Shown here in pieces: positions 10,490-22,522 of a stretch of DNA of 64,000 nucleotides. Below the pieces are notes generated by a model, which did not search any database, was not told the origin of the DNA, and saw only the letters and a list, made by a program, of their open reading frames with translations. Position numbers and translations under genes: made by a program. The DNA is taken from positions 62,001 through 126,000 of the forward strand of contig JAURVB010000851.1 of NCBI GenBank assembly GCA_033002965.1. Reading direction: 5' to 3'. Within the stretch, counting starts at the first letter, position 1, and the number at the start of each line of letters is the position of its first letter. The DNA is from Piper betle. Lineage: Eukaryota > Streptophyta > Magnoliopsida > Piperales > Piperaceae.

Positions 10490-13400
10490 ATGGAGAAATC
10501 GTCTAGTTTGCTGGTGTACTTTGATAAGGGAACTCCTGCGCTAGCCAATGAGATCAAAGAGGCGCTTGAAGGAAATGACATAAGCCTGAAAATTGAGGCG
10601 ATGAAAAAGGCAATCATGCTTTTGCTGAATGGTGAAACTCTTCCCCAGCTCTTCATTACTATCATCAGATATGTCTTACCTTCCGAGGATCATACCATCC
10701 AGAAACTGCTGCTTTTGTACTTGGAAATTCTCGATAAGAGAGACTCGAGCGGGAAAGTTCTCCCAGAAATGATTTTAATCTGCCAGAACCTTAGAAACAA
10801 TCTCCAGCACCCTAATGAATACATTCGGGGAGTGACTCTGAGGTTTCTATGCCGCTTGAATGAGATAGAGATCATTGAGCCTTTGATTCCCTCAATTTTG
10901 TCAAACTTAGAGCATCGGCATCCATATATTAGGAGAAATGCGATCCTCTCTGTGATGTCCATCTACAAACTCCCACAAGGAGAGCAGCTGCTAGTTGATG
11001 CCCCTGAGATGATTGAGAAGGTTCTCACATCTGAGCATGATCCTTCTGCTAAGAGAAATGCATTCCTGATGCTCTTTACATGTGCTCAAGAGCGGGCCAT
11101 TAATTATCTTCTCACTCATGTAGATAATATTCCAGAATGGGGAGAATTGCTTCAGATGGTTGTCCTTGAGCTCATCCGGAAGGTCTGCCGAACCAAACCT
11201 TCAGAGAAAGGAAAATACATAAAGATCATTATATCCCTCCTAAATGCACCTTCTTCTGCTGTTATATACGAATGTGCTGGAACTCTTGTGTCTTTATCCT
11301 CTGCTCCAACAGCTATCAGAGCAGCTGCAAACACTTATTGTCAGCTCCTACAATCACAAAGTGATAACAATGTGAAGCTTATAGTGCTGGATAAGCTGAA
11401 TGAGCTGAAGTCTTCTCATAGAGATATAATGGTGGAGTTGATTATGGACGTGCTTCGAGCACTATCAAGCCCGAATCTTGACATTCGCAGGAAAACTATT
11501 GACATTGCTCTTGAACTGATTACTCCACGAAATGTTGATGAGGTTGTTCTTACTCTGAAGAAAGAGGTGGTCAAGACGCAAAATGCAGAGCAAGAGAAGA
11601 ATGGAGAACACCGCCAAATGTTGGTCCAAGCCATACATTTTTGTGCAATCAAATATCCAGAGGTGGCCAGCACTGTGGTTCACCTGCTGATGGATTTCCT
11701 GGGGGACAGTAATATTGCTTCGGCCTTAGATGTGGCTGTTTTCGTGAAAGAAATTATAGAAACCAATCCGAAGCTAAGGGTGCCAATTATAACTAGACTT
11801 TTGGATACTTTCTACCAGATCCGAGCTGCGCGTGTTTGTTCCTGTACTCTTTGGATCATTGGTGAGAATTGCCTTTCACTTTCAGAAGTAGAAAGTGGTA
11901 TTTCAACCATCAAACAGTGCCTTGGGGAACTCCCCTTTTTACCATTTCTGAAGAAGTTGATGGTACGGAGTCTTCAAAAAGCCACAGCTAGTAAATACTG
12001 TCACTGCTTCTTCTAAGAGGCCTGCAATTCTTGCAGATGGTACCTATGCTACTCAGAGTGCTGCTTCAGAGACTGCTATCTCTGTTCCTGCCCTTGTGCC
12101 AGGAAATTTGTCTTCTACAGGAAATTTGAGATCCTTGATTCTTGGTGCAGACTTTTTCCTAGGTGCAGTTGTGGCAAGTACGTTAACAAAGCTTGTGTTG
12201 AGGCTAGAAGAGGTTCAGCCATCGAGAGTTGAAGTGAACAAAGCGACTGCAGATGCACTGTTAATTGTGGTCTCTATGCTACAATTGGGCCAATCCTCCT
12301 ACTTGCCACAACCAATTGATAATGATTCGTATGATCGTATGGTCCTTTGCATAAGATTACTCTGTAATCACTGGTGATGAGGCAAGAAAGATCTGGTTGA
12401 AATCTTGTCGTCACAGTTTTGTGAAAATGCTTGCTGATAAGCAACTTCGAGAAACAGAAGAAATAAAGGCCAAGGCTCAAATCTCCCACGCACAGCCTGA
12501 TGACTTGATTGATTTCTACCATTTAAAAAGTAGAAAGGTATTCTCCTTCATGCTAGGGTTGTATGGCTTCCCTGGTTATATTAATGGATGAATTTTACCA
12601 ACATTTAATATTTCCTATTTTGATTTTCTATTCTTTTCAATGTCAGCCTCAAATGTTAATGTATAGCTGTTCCGATTCATTTATGTTGCATGTGTGGCTT
12701 TGTTGATGAGATAAAGGTGGGCGTAGAAAACTAACAGAAAAAACAGTACTAGGCAAGGACCATGATGGTTTATGGTTTTAATCAATAAAAATCTAGGAAA
12801 TATTTTGTTTCTTCCTTTCTGACCTCAAGAGGCTTGTTATGTTTGGAAATCTTTCTTTATATGTCCTTCTCCATGATGCACATTAACTTTGGACTCAAGG
12901 ATGGTAGTGCTATGATTCTGACCGGTTGCCTAGTTTTGATCATGATAAGACACAAATCCTAAACATGAAAGTGAGACATAAGCACTCTTGTGGACTTTGA
13001 GCCTTTCTGATACAGTCCTGTACCTTTTCTCTCCTGATAGTTGTTTTAATGAACTTTTAATTATATGAATTAATCCTGACATTGTTAAATGAAACAAAAT
13101 CAGCTATATTTTTTGCTATAGTCTTTTTCTGGTACGGTAATGGTTTTTGTGGTCATGGATAGTGTTTCTTTAGGTAATTTTATATATGATAAATAAAAAA
13201 ATAATGGAAGATGAAGGAAAATGGAAGAGAAGAAAGAGAGCATAATGGTGGTGAAGGGGAAGGAGGGAACATGGCTGTATCGGAATTGGAAGGAGATGAT
13301 ATGGAGTTTTCGAAATTCACTATTTCTCATTTTTCAAAAACTGTCATACATTGATGAACCCTTACAACATACCCTGCTTTTAATCAGCTTCTGAACCCCC

Positions 13401-15414
13401 TTGATTATAATAAATTAAAGTGGGACATAAGCATTCCTATGCACTATGAGCATGCAGTCCTGTCCTTTTCCTTCCTTGATGTGTTCTAGTTAATTTTTAA
13501 CTATGAGAATGGATCCTGATTTGGTAAAGTCTATGATTGCAGCTCTCTTTTTTGAATTCTATTGTCTTTTTTCTACTATGGTATTGTTTTGAGTGGTCAT
13601 GCATAATGCCTTTTAAACTGATGTATAATGGAATTTAAGTTTTATCTGAAGTGCAACCCTTTCTACAGGGCATGAGCCAGCTTGAGTTAGAAGATGAGGT
13701 TCAGGATGATTTGAAGCGTGCCACTGGGGAGTTTGTGAAAGATAATGATGACGCGAATAAGCTTAACCGTATTCTTCAGCTTACTGGGTTTAGCGACCCT
13801 GTGTATGCAGAAGCATACGTCACTGTTCATCACTATGACATTGTCCTGGACGTCACAATCATTAATCGGACGAAAGATACTCTTCAAAATCTGTGTTTAG
13901 AATTGGCTACTATGGGAGATTTGAAACTAGTAGAGAGGCCTCAGAACTATACACTTGCTCCTGAAACAAGCAAGCAGATAAAGGCAAATATAAAAGTGTC
14001 ATCCACTGAAACTGGAGTCATATTTGGGAACATAGTTTATGAAACGTCAAATGTTCTTGAGAGAACAGTTGTGGTTCTAAATGACATTCACATTGACATC
14101 ATGGACTACATATCTCCTGCAACATGTGCTGATGTGGCGTTTAGGAACATGTGGGCAGAATTTGAATGGGAAAATAAGGTACTTATTTCTGATTTTACTT
14201 ATTAGAGATCTCTACTTCTAAGTATTTGAACTGACAGTGTGTACCATTTTAGCTGGTTCATGCATCCCAATTTGCTTCAAAATTCTATTTGTTAGCCTGT
14301 GAATGCAGTTTTATAGCAATAGGTGTTCAAATTAACAAGTTGTAACTGTCAAAAATAAGATTAACAACTCATGACTTTAAAAAATAAGATAAACAAGGGT
14401 TGTATATTTCATATTTGTATGTAAAAGGTCGTTGATATAAAATTTTTTGTTCAGGTTGTCTTATGCGTGGTCTATTTTACTCGTGTATATGAAGATTTAT
14501 GATCTATGTATTTTCTATTGCCAATCATCTTTATTTAGGTTTATTGCATAATGGCTGGTATAAGTTTTTAAGCCCATTGCATTTATGATGTTATCAGGTC
14601 TATCATCTATGGAGCTTTGTTGTTTGCTTTTTGTTTTCATGTTTTCAAATAAAAAAGGTTGACTCTTAAAATCTGCAATTCTCTTTAGTGGTTGATTGTG
14701 GACGTGTATGATAAGCCCTATACTTGCGGCAATAGATTAACCAAGATAATGGTTTTTTAAATACATTTATTTTCTGTCATTTGTTTTTCTTTTGTTTGTC
14801 TCATTTCAGGTAGCAATTAACACCACAATTCAAGAGGAGAAAGAGTTCTTGAACCACATAATCAAATCTACTAACATGAAGTGCCTCACACCACTGTAAG
14901 TTTTATTTTTTATGAAAATGCTCATTAATTTATTTAGGTTTTGCATAATCTTGAGCCAAATTCTGCATCATCTTTTATTTCATATTCTGAGGGCAAGTTA
15001 TTTAATCGGGATTATGTTAAGTTTTGATAATGCATGAGGGTATGTACATTGAAGTCATTAACCAGCAGGATAAGGTGCAAAAAACACAAAGTTCACTTCC
15101 TAACTAAATAATGGTCATCTTATGGTGTGCTTATATATATTTGAATACATTTATATTGCATGTTTATTTTATCACTTAGTATGGGCTACTAATTTTCGTT
15201 TTCCAGATCTGCGTTGGAAGGGGAATGTGGGTTTTTGGCAGCCAATCTCTATGCAAAGAGTGTTTTTGGTGAAGATGCATTGGTCAACATTAGTGTGGAG
15301 AAACAATCAGACGGAAAGCTAAGCGGCTACATCCGGATACGGAGCAAGACCCAGGGGATAGCACTCAGTCTAGGTGACAAAATCACACTCAAACAAAAAG
15401 GTGGCAATTTATAG
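10490..15414 (+). CDS. COPB: Coatomer subunit beta (beta-COP), 4 coding exons, exon 1 frame-broken
   Basis: Beta-COP is part of the COPI coat that drives Golgi-to-ER and intra-Golgi vesicle traffic. Coding exons are 10490-12537, 13669-14178, 14810-14895 and 15207-15414, all GT-AG. The start [19 protein letters not shown] is the conserved plant beta-COP N-terminus. The adaptin-type alpha-solenoid fills about residues 20-530, and the last two thirds of exon 2 onward match the beta-COP C-terminal and appendage domains, ending TLKQKGGNL. As read, the frame is broken three times in exon 1: one T short in the run 11936-11940, one A short in the run 11976-11980, and one extra C near 12369. Allowing for these, the protein would be about 950 residues, the normal family length. 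All other coding sequence is clean, so assembly error or very recent inactivation is more likely than an old pseudogene. Unrepaired, the product stops at 12014-12016 after 508 residues. Confidence 0.92.
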
Positions 15415-16670
15415 AGGAAAATTGAAGTGCGGATTTCTTCACCCTTTTTCACCTACAGACTTGTTTTGTTTGTGTTATCGGGTTCTTCTAATCGAGAGAG
15501 GGTTAAAGTTTTGTTCATTCAAAAAGCTTTTATTTAGAATGCGAATCAGACAGGTATTAAGCTGTGTGACCATGTTCTTGGTATATTCTTTCTCTGAGAA
15601 AAGTACAAGTTTTAGTACGGTTTGAATCCGATTTGAACGGGGAGCTGATAAGATGTAATTCTGTAGATGAAGCTCAAGAGGGTCTTCTTGGCGATGGCAT
15701 TTAGGTAGCAAAATGGGCATTTGGGGATGAAAATACATTGCTGAGGTTTCGCTTCAACTCTTCACCTTCCTATACTTTCTCATAAAATAATACAATTAGG
15801 GTTATTCATTTTGACCTTATACGACCCAACAAAAAGCTCAATTTAAATTTCGACTCGAGTTCAACCAAAGAGCTTGGGCGTATTCCTCTTGGCCGCGCTC
15901 TCTATTTCGTATATAAAATTTAGTTTGGTCACTTTGGTTAAATTTTCTCTTAATAAAATATAATAGAAATAATAAAAAGACTGCGAATTTTAAACTGAGG
16001 ACAAAGTTTTAGCGGTTTGCTTTATCCATGGAGAAAAATATCTTAAATGTACCCACGCCCACGGCAAGATAGCCCATGATGTAATTCGTCATGAGCTTAT
16101 GTTTTTTTTGAGTTATTTTTTTACAATTTCAAGATTATTTTATAAGCAATACTTTGCCATGATAATATAGCTCAACCTTAAATATACTTCATGGCTTACC
16201 ATGGTCACAAGTGAATTTTTCTTTTTTGTAGTGATTCATATGCTTCTGCAAAAAGATTTATGCTATGCAAAGGAATAAATATTGGCTCAACGAGCATCAC
16301 TAATTACAATGCTTCTGAGACCATTGTGACTTGTTTGTATGTCTCTAGTCTTAAGTCAATACAAACGGTTTTCATGGATCTTATTTCCAATTGGGACAAC
16401 TTCCAACCGCTCTCTTAGATCGGCCGCAAAGGCTTTGGCAGGCAGCATGCGAGTCCGTCTGCATGAGTAGACGGCCACACAGCATGCCGTGGCGTTGAGT
16501 TGCATATCTGAAAGGATATTATATGGGAAACCTAGAACAGTTTACTCAAAACATAAGGCTCTTTCCAAAATCAAAAAATAGCCCTTCGTAGAAAAGGTAT
16601 AAAACATGTTTGCAACTGCTCACCTAAACATACGAAGAGAAGTTTGATATCTTCATCGTATAGAAGTACA
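15415..16670. other. Tail-to-tail intergenic gap, beta-COP and PFD1
   Basis: This gap holds the 3' untranslated regions of two convergent genes and no coding sequence I can support. Its right part contains a likely CACTA-type end (see 16222-16235). A short hairpin (CCGTCTGCATGAGTAGACGG) lies near 16455-16475; I attach no function to it. Confidence 0.5.
16222..16235. mobile_element. CACTA-like terminal motif
   Basis: TTTTTTGTAGTG is the reverse complement of CACTACAAAAAA. Inward of it, CATGG/CCATGG-type short motifs recur (about 16045-16205), like the subterminal repeats of CACTA elements. The opposite end was not found, so this may be one surviving terminus of a small non-autonomous element. 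Confidence 0.3.
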
Positions 16671-18559
16671 TTACATCACGCTCATTGACATAGTTTGACG
16701 GGTAAGACCTGGGTCTTGCTGCAATAATTCCCTCAAATTATTATCAGTCTCTGCCGTCTGCTTCTCCAAATACTCCTTGGACGTCTTTAAAAGACCAAAA
16801 ACACACAAAGGATGAGATTCTACTTTATAAAAGAATAACAAGTGAATGAGAAAGACCGAAAGAAGTAAAGCACCTGCAATGAAGCTAAAGCTGTTTCACT
16901 ATCCTTGAGCTTTTGCTCCTGTTCGTTCTCTAGAAGTGACATTGGTTCTAAAATAAATCTGGCCATCAAACATGACAACACAAACATATTTTAAAGGCTT
17001 CAAACTTAGAATTAGTTATGGTAACAGATTTAGAATGAAAGGCCAGAAACATATCAAATGCTACATAGTAGAGGTGAAGACTAAAGACTCACACTTTTCC
17101 TGCAAAAGCAACAACAAATTAAACAAAGTCAATAGGCATTTTCTCAAACAACGACCATTATCATCATACAAATCAGTTCAAACTTCTAAAGTTGAGCAGT
17201 TATTTTGATTTTAAATTACTGTTAACCTTCACTACTGGTAAATTATGCTTTTAAGTGAAAACTTAATATTGAACTAAAACACCTAGACAGCGAAATTAAC
17301 AAAATCTTATACACGAAATAGAAGTGAAGAAAGAGTATAAGGTGATATATTGAAATCATTAACCACTTGTGTGATGGAGACAAAAATTATATGCTAATGA
17401 CGAGAGCAATATCAAAGAAAATATGCCATAAAGCATACAAAAATTAATCATGTTATTTCTCACTCAAGATGTTATCTTCCATTAAAATTTCATTCTACCC
17501 AAAGAATTTTAAGATTCTAAACCAACAACAATAAGAGAGGAGGCGAGATCTGAAAATAAGAAACTTCTAATTAACATCAACAAGAGATGCTGAGGACGTA
17601 CCAATAGATTTATATGTATTGGTACCAGCTGGTAACTGTCGCAGTTCCTCCAGGGTCAAACATGCACGCTTCTTTTCACCTTCTTTATTTCGCATTTGGG
17701 TTTGCACCTAAAAAGGTTATAGACAAAATTATTTGTTATTTTGTTGGAAGGATATGGACTTTTGCGGTTTGGGCTTTGATATGGCTTAAGATCCCCGACC
17801 GCAATTTCGGAGGGTGTTGGAAGAAAAAACTATCTTTTTGCTACATTTTAACCGTGCTAAGAGCTTGAAATACACATTGACAAGAAAAAAAAGACTTTGG
17901 TTTAACAGAGATAATTTCTAAACCTGCTTTAACTTTGCAGTGGTATCTATCATGCGCCCCTGAAGCTCAACAAATGCCTGCATCCATATCAACATAGAAA
18001 AGGTTATTCTCACAAAAATCATCGATTTGAAAAGTATATCAACCATTAGAAAGCAAAAAGATGCTAAAAAATCAAAGGATTTGACAAAGTGATAAGATAA
18101 ATGTACATAAGCCAATTAAAAAGAACATCTCCATAGGGGCACAATCAATTCAACTAAAAACCTAAACCAGAATGCAGACATCAATCCAGAACAATGATTA
18201 AACCAGCTACCACAATCTCATACTTGTGCGCACATGATAAAAATGCAAGCAAATACCGACAGCAAATGATTTATATAAACTGCATCAGCAATTCCAATTA
18301 ACCCAAACAAACAAACAAACAATTAATTTACAGCAAATGATAGCAATTCCCATCAATAAAATTTTACGGAAAAGGGTAGCAATTCCAACTATTTTAGAAT
18401 TAAACCAGAATGTAATATGCAAACCAATCCAGAACTACTTTCAAGCTAGGAATATCTCATGCATACACACTTGAAAAAAGAAAAAAAAGAAACATTTGAA
18501 AGGGTCCCATTTATAGCAAATGCAGTATTTCTTACCGATCTGCCAGCCTCATCCGCCAT
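16671..18559 (-). CDS. PFD1: Prefoldin subunit 1 (beta-type), 5 exons
   Basis: Prefoldin is the hexameric cytosolic chaperone that hands nascent actin and tubulin to the CCT chaperonin; subunit 1 is one of its four beta-type chains. Exons on the minus strand are 18559-18536, 17977-17924, 17707-17598 (or -17602), 16958-16874 and 16784-16671. The translation begins MADEAGRS, continues AFVELQGRMIDTTAKLKQ and LTLEELRQLPAGTNTYKSIG, and ends NNLRELLQQDPG...MSMSVM. This is the coiled-coil, beta-hairpin, coiled-coil plan of the family, 128 residues, the expected length. Oddity: the consensus donor of exon 3 (G/GTACGT, exon end 17602) puts exon 4 out of frame. Only a weaker donor 4 bases on (AC/GTCCTC, end 17598) keeps frame, and it gives SIGTFILEP where the family has SIGRTF.LEP, that is, one Arg lost. 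It could be functional or recently damaged. Confidence 0.88.
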
Positions 18560-18860
18560 TGCCGCTCGAACCACCACCCAGCTCAACTGCCCAAAAGCCC
18601 CCAAAAAGATCACATCTTTTAGCATCAAATCACACAAAAATTACAAATTTCTGCATCAAAATGAAAAGTAGAACACGAATTGGATGACGACATGGAGAGG
18701 AGAAGGAGAGGAGTACCAGGCAATCGGGAGGAAGCACTGCGAAGCCCTTCAAGAGCTGCACTTTTGAGAGAGACGACGGCACCGAGGAATTTTTTCACCT
18801 GAGCAATCGCAGGAACCGTTGGATAGAATAAGTCATATGTATAATCGACGGCTCCGATCA
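18560..18860 (-). other. Probable 5' leader of PFD1
   Basis: The 300 bases upstream of the PFD1 start (reading leftward) are GC-richer than the surroundings. They contain a plausible leader intron: donor CCTG/GTACTCC near 18711 and acceptor TTTTGGGCAG near 18590. An open frame of about 78 codons overlaps it but has no recognisable domain. I read the region as promoter-proximal untranslated sequence. Confidence 0.4.
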
Positions 18861-18869
18861 ATCAAGTCG

Positions 18870-20500
18870 AGTCTAATTTTATTTAGCTTAAACCCGATCG
18901 TAACTTGATATTAAAAATGACTCCAATTAGTGGCGTTACAGCTCATTATTGTCTTTGAATCGAGTATAAATAAGCTTAAATAGTCTTTGTAGAGGTATGA
19001 GTGCCTACTTATAAAGGTATGTATGTTATATTAATAAAGGTATGTGTTGGATAGCCAAGGGTATATGAATTGGGTTAGTTAAAAAGTATATATTGAGTTA
19101 GCTAAAAAGGTATAGGTTAGGTTATCTCAAAACCCCAAAAACTTAGGGTTTTTACCTTAAAGTGATCGGGTCCGCTTCGAAAATTACAATACAGGTCCTA
19201 AAAGTAGTTAGGACTATTCGAAAGGTTACCAAATACATGACAAATACACAAAAGACACGTGAGGGACATGACTTTAACATCTAACTATATACGATTAAAT
19301 TGGACCAAAATTAAAAAGTCGTGCGTGACGCATCAATATAGGCGTATTGAACACCGAAAGAGGCTAAGGCCAGACAACTTATATATACCTAGATACCATA
19401 CATAAATATGTGGTAAAATGGCCAGGTAAAACCTTTGATCTGGGTCATGACTGAACCAAAATTAAAACCATCGGGTGAAAGCCCGGGTTTTACAACTTCC
19501 CTACTTAGGAAAATTCCGTCCTCAAAATTTAACTAAAAGGTTATACACTCTACGGACATAGGTTGTGATCAAATCATATAAACAGCTACACACACACATG
19601 CGGCGCAAAGAGTTATTGTAATATTCTGCTTTGAACGCACTGCCATGGATGACACTATTATCAAGCCTTTCCACTTTCCATACCAATGATACCAAGCATA
19701 TTGCTAGTGAACCGTAACACCAATGAGATGTGGTGTCACTTAACATATCATTATGAGGTCATACTGCTATCAACTATTCTACTCCAGGGCATACTTGAAG
19801 GTGAACCTGGCGCTAACAAAGACATATATCATGTATGTGTCTACGTACGAAACTTGAGTACATAATTATACTTACCTCTTCCACATGAGGATAAATATAG
19901 TCCTAGGTGTGTACATGGAAAAGTGATCTATTAGAATCCACCATGTAAACCTTAATACATAAGGTATTCTAAAGATCAGGTTGACCTCGTAACGCATATG
20001 GTTGTGCAAAGGGACACCCTCTAATCAGGGTGTCACGACTGACCTCGAAAACTGGGCTTTGGCAAGTGTGATTGTGTGAGATGTGCTAAGGGGACCTAGA
20101 AGGTGCCCACCCCTGGTGGCTTTCTAAAAGATATGATCACTATGTCTTTACCTATAGCCACATAGTGAGAGGTGTATAAGATAGGATAAGGTGGTATATA
20201 TAAAACGTACGAAGGCTAAGGCAATGTCCACTTTGAAGTACCATTGTTGCGCTTACCATGGATCTGATCATCATCCCCGGAACTACAATGCAAGCATTCC
20301 GAAGGACAGCTCCTAAGGTTCCGGGGCAATTAGTAAATAATAGGCAAGTGTCTCTCGATCAAGTACCAGGTACATACGTCCTAGTGGATGAGGATCTCCC
20401 ATCTTAAAGAACTACTGTTGTACCACGGGTCAACGGGAACCCATTGCGAGGTGCAAAAGTGTCTCTTCCTCTCGTCTGTGATTAATGACCAGTCATCCCA
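18870..20500 (-). mobile_element. Remnant of a minus-strand Ty3/gypsy element (3' LTR and 3' internal region)
   Basis: Read on the minus strand, TTTTGAGGACGGAATTTTCC is followed by a purine tract (CCTAAGTAGGGAAGT, 19495-19509) and then TGTAAAACCCGGG starting at 19494. This is the order polypurine tract, then LTR start TG, seen at the 3' end of plant gypsy (Tekay/Del-like) elements, including their conserved GAGGACGAAATT-type motif. The LTR would extend left toward about 18900, but its far end was not identified. The 19510-20500 part is non-coding and would be the 3' internal region. No polymerase domain remains. Confidence 0.5.
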
Positions 20501-20844
20501 TATCTATTTGTAATGCTTGATCTTGACTCACTTAACTACTACCACTGTGGTAAACTCACAAACAAGGCACTCAGATGGTCATATGTAAGTTATAGACAAT
20601 ATAGAGGTGTACACCATGTAACTACATAACACTACACACCCGCATCTCTAATGTTGGGTGCTACTGATAACTCAATACCAATGCTCTGGGTCTCTGATCT
20701 CAATTTAACCACTCTAATCGTCATTCATCAATTTGTCTATTCACTAAACTCCACACTATCCAACTAACACATCACAAGACTAATAATCCTACTCATCCTA
20801 CTCGATCATATTCAAATTGTCAATACAACATTATCCTTGTAATA

Positions 20845-21018
20845 GATCTGGGCCGTCCTTATAATCAGACGGCTCAGATCAAAATTTAGTTTTGTTTTAT
20901 TTAAAAAAATAATTAATCTGGGTTATCTTTGTAATCAGACGACCTAGATCAAAGCTCAGGGTAGAAAATTTTTTCTTCCCCGGGCTTACTAATACTTTAC
21001 GCTATATATATATATATA
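20845..21018. repeat. GGGCCGTC hairpin repeats ending at a (TA)n tract
   Basis: Two related segments, GATCTGGGCCGTCCTTATAATCAGACGGCTCAGATC (described in halves: arms GATCTGGGCCGTC and GACGGCTCAGATC) near 20848-20883 and a diverged copy near 20924-20950, each form an imperfect hairpin. The block ends at a (TA)8 tract at 21003-21018. The arm matches that of the foldback element at 50957-51825 (ATCTGGGCCGTCCGAT), so this is probably a decayed member of the same TA-associated group. Confidence 0.5.
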
Positions 21019-22514
21019 CTTAATTAATTAATTAATTATTATTATTGTTCCGGTAAGTTTGTACTTTTTTAAGCTTTGGATTAAATTTTTAATGGGCTTG
21101 GCTATTAGGCTTTAGTGGGTTTTAGACTAGGTCCCATTCTAGCCCATTGCCTATTTAAATGATTGGACTATCAATTCATTTATTGAATTTGGACTTAGAT
21201 TGTGAAAGTTCATTCATATATTTTATGGTTTGTCTATAAATTATCCGATCAAATATAAGTGGATGACACACCGTTAAGTCGTGGACGTAAACATTGACCA
21301 AAATTTTTCTCCTTCAAATAGCTCTGACCACACACCTATTTAACATTTTCAGACAATAAAAGTGCTTGTATGTTAATTGTTCGTGGTGTATATATTATGT
21401 CAAAGTTGTCCATTTTCATGACCAATCTAATATTAAAATATTTTAAAATATTTTATTTCATTATGAGTATAGGCTTTCAATTTAATCTGATAAGCTTAAT
21501 TAGACATTTTTTTATTGATTATTTCTTTTATTTTGGGATAAATTATATATATAATTAACTACATGTTTTTTATTTATCTCTATTATTTAATGATACTAAT
21601 AATAATTAATTGTATCTCTCACAAAATCTTTCTGATTGATCGTTGGATATAAGAAGCATGTATACATTCAATTTTCTTTTGTGTTTGCTTATCACTTACT
21701 TCTTAATAGATCTTTTATTTGTTAATTTGTCCTCCCTACTATAGTAATTGTATTATAATCCAATATCTACTTATTATTTGACATATGCATATGCATTATT
21801 TTTTTAGATTATAATATAATTTTTGAATTTGGCCATGGTTATTCGATGAGAAAATTGGCCTTTGGGTTTTATATTTTATAATTAACTCATTGTTTAATAA
21901 TATCAATTTTGTTTGACATGTATTGTGGTGATTTGTATGTGTCTGAAAGACTTGAGCATTCATTCAAGAGTTGAACAATATTTTCGTACTACAAAATATT
22001 TAATCATATGATGTCCTAACATCTTGATCGGTTATAAGATGGGTATATAGCACTTGGATCTGCACATGGTTGATGGGCTCTCATTACCAAGTTTGGAGAC
22101 ATCCATTCTTTGCACCAATCTTTTCAAAAATTGTTCCTAATCAAACTAAGCAATGATTTTCACGCCAATAGTCTCACTAACTCGCATGATTTCATGCATC
22201 AGATCGAAATCATTGAGGGGAAACGGATATTCTTTCAGAATATGATTGATGCTCATGATATAAATGTTATTAGAAACATCATTAAGTCAAGAAAATGTTA
22301 TTTTTCACTAAAAGATTTGGTCTTCCTATTGATAGATGTCTTTTACTTTATTAAAGTGACTCATGAAGCTTGATTGTTATTAATTTCTTTTCGCGGTTAT
22401 ATGTAACTACTCTTTATTTGTTAAAGATTTATGCTAGTGGAATAATTTCTTTTAAATGATATATCTTTTATATTTTTAAAATTTTTTAACTAACTTCAAA
22501 ATATATGTTGTTCA
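21019..22514. other. AT-rich spacer, no gene recognised
   Basis: Strongly AT-rich sequence. An 87-codon open frame at 22110-22373 has no motif I recognise and stands alone without splice context. No element ends were identified other than the hAT-type element starting at 22523. Confidence 0.4.
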
Positions 22515-22522
22515 GCACTAAC

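Noticed and set aside
10490..15414. Calling the beta-COP locus an old pseudogene
   Set aside because: Introns, splice sites, start, stop and over 900 codons are intact and conserved; three isolated one-base indels, two in homopolymers, fit sequencing or assembly error better.
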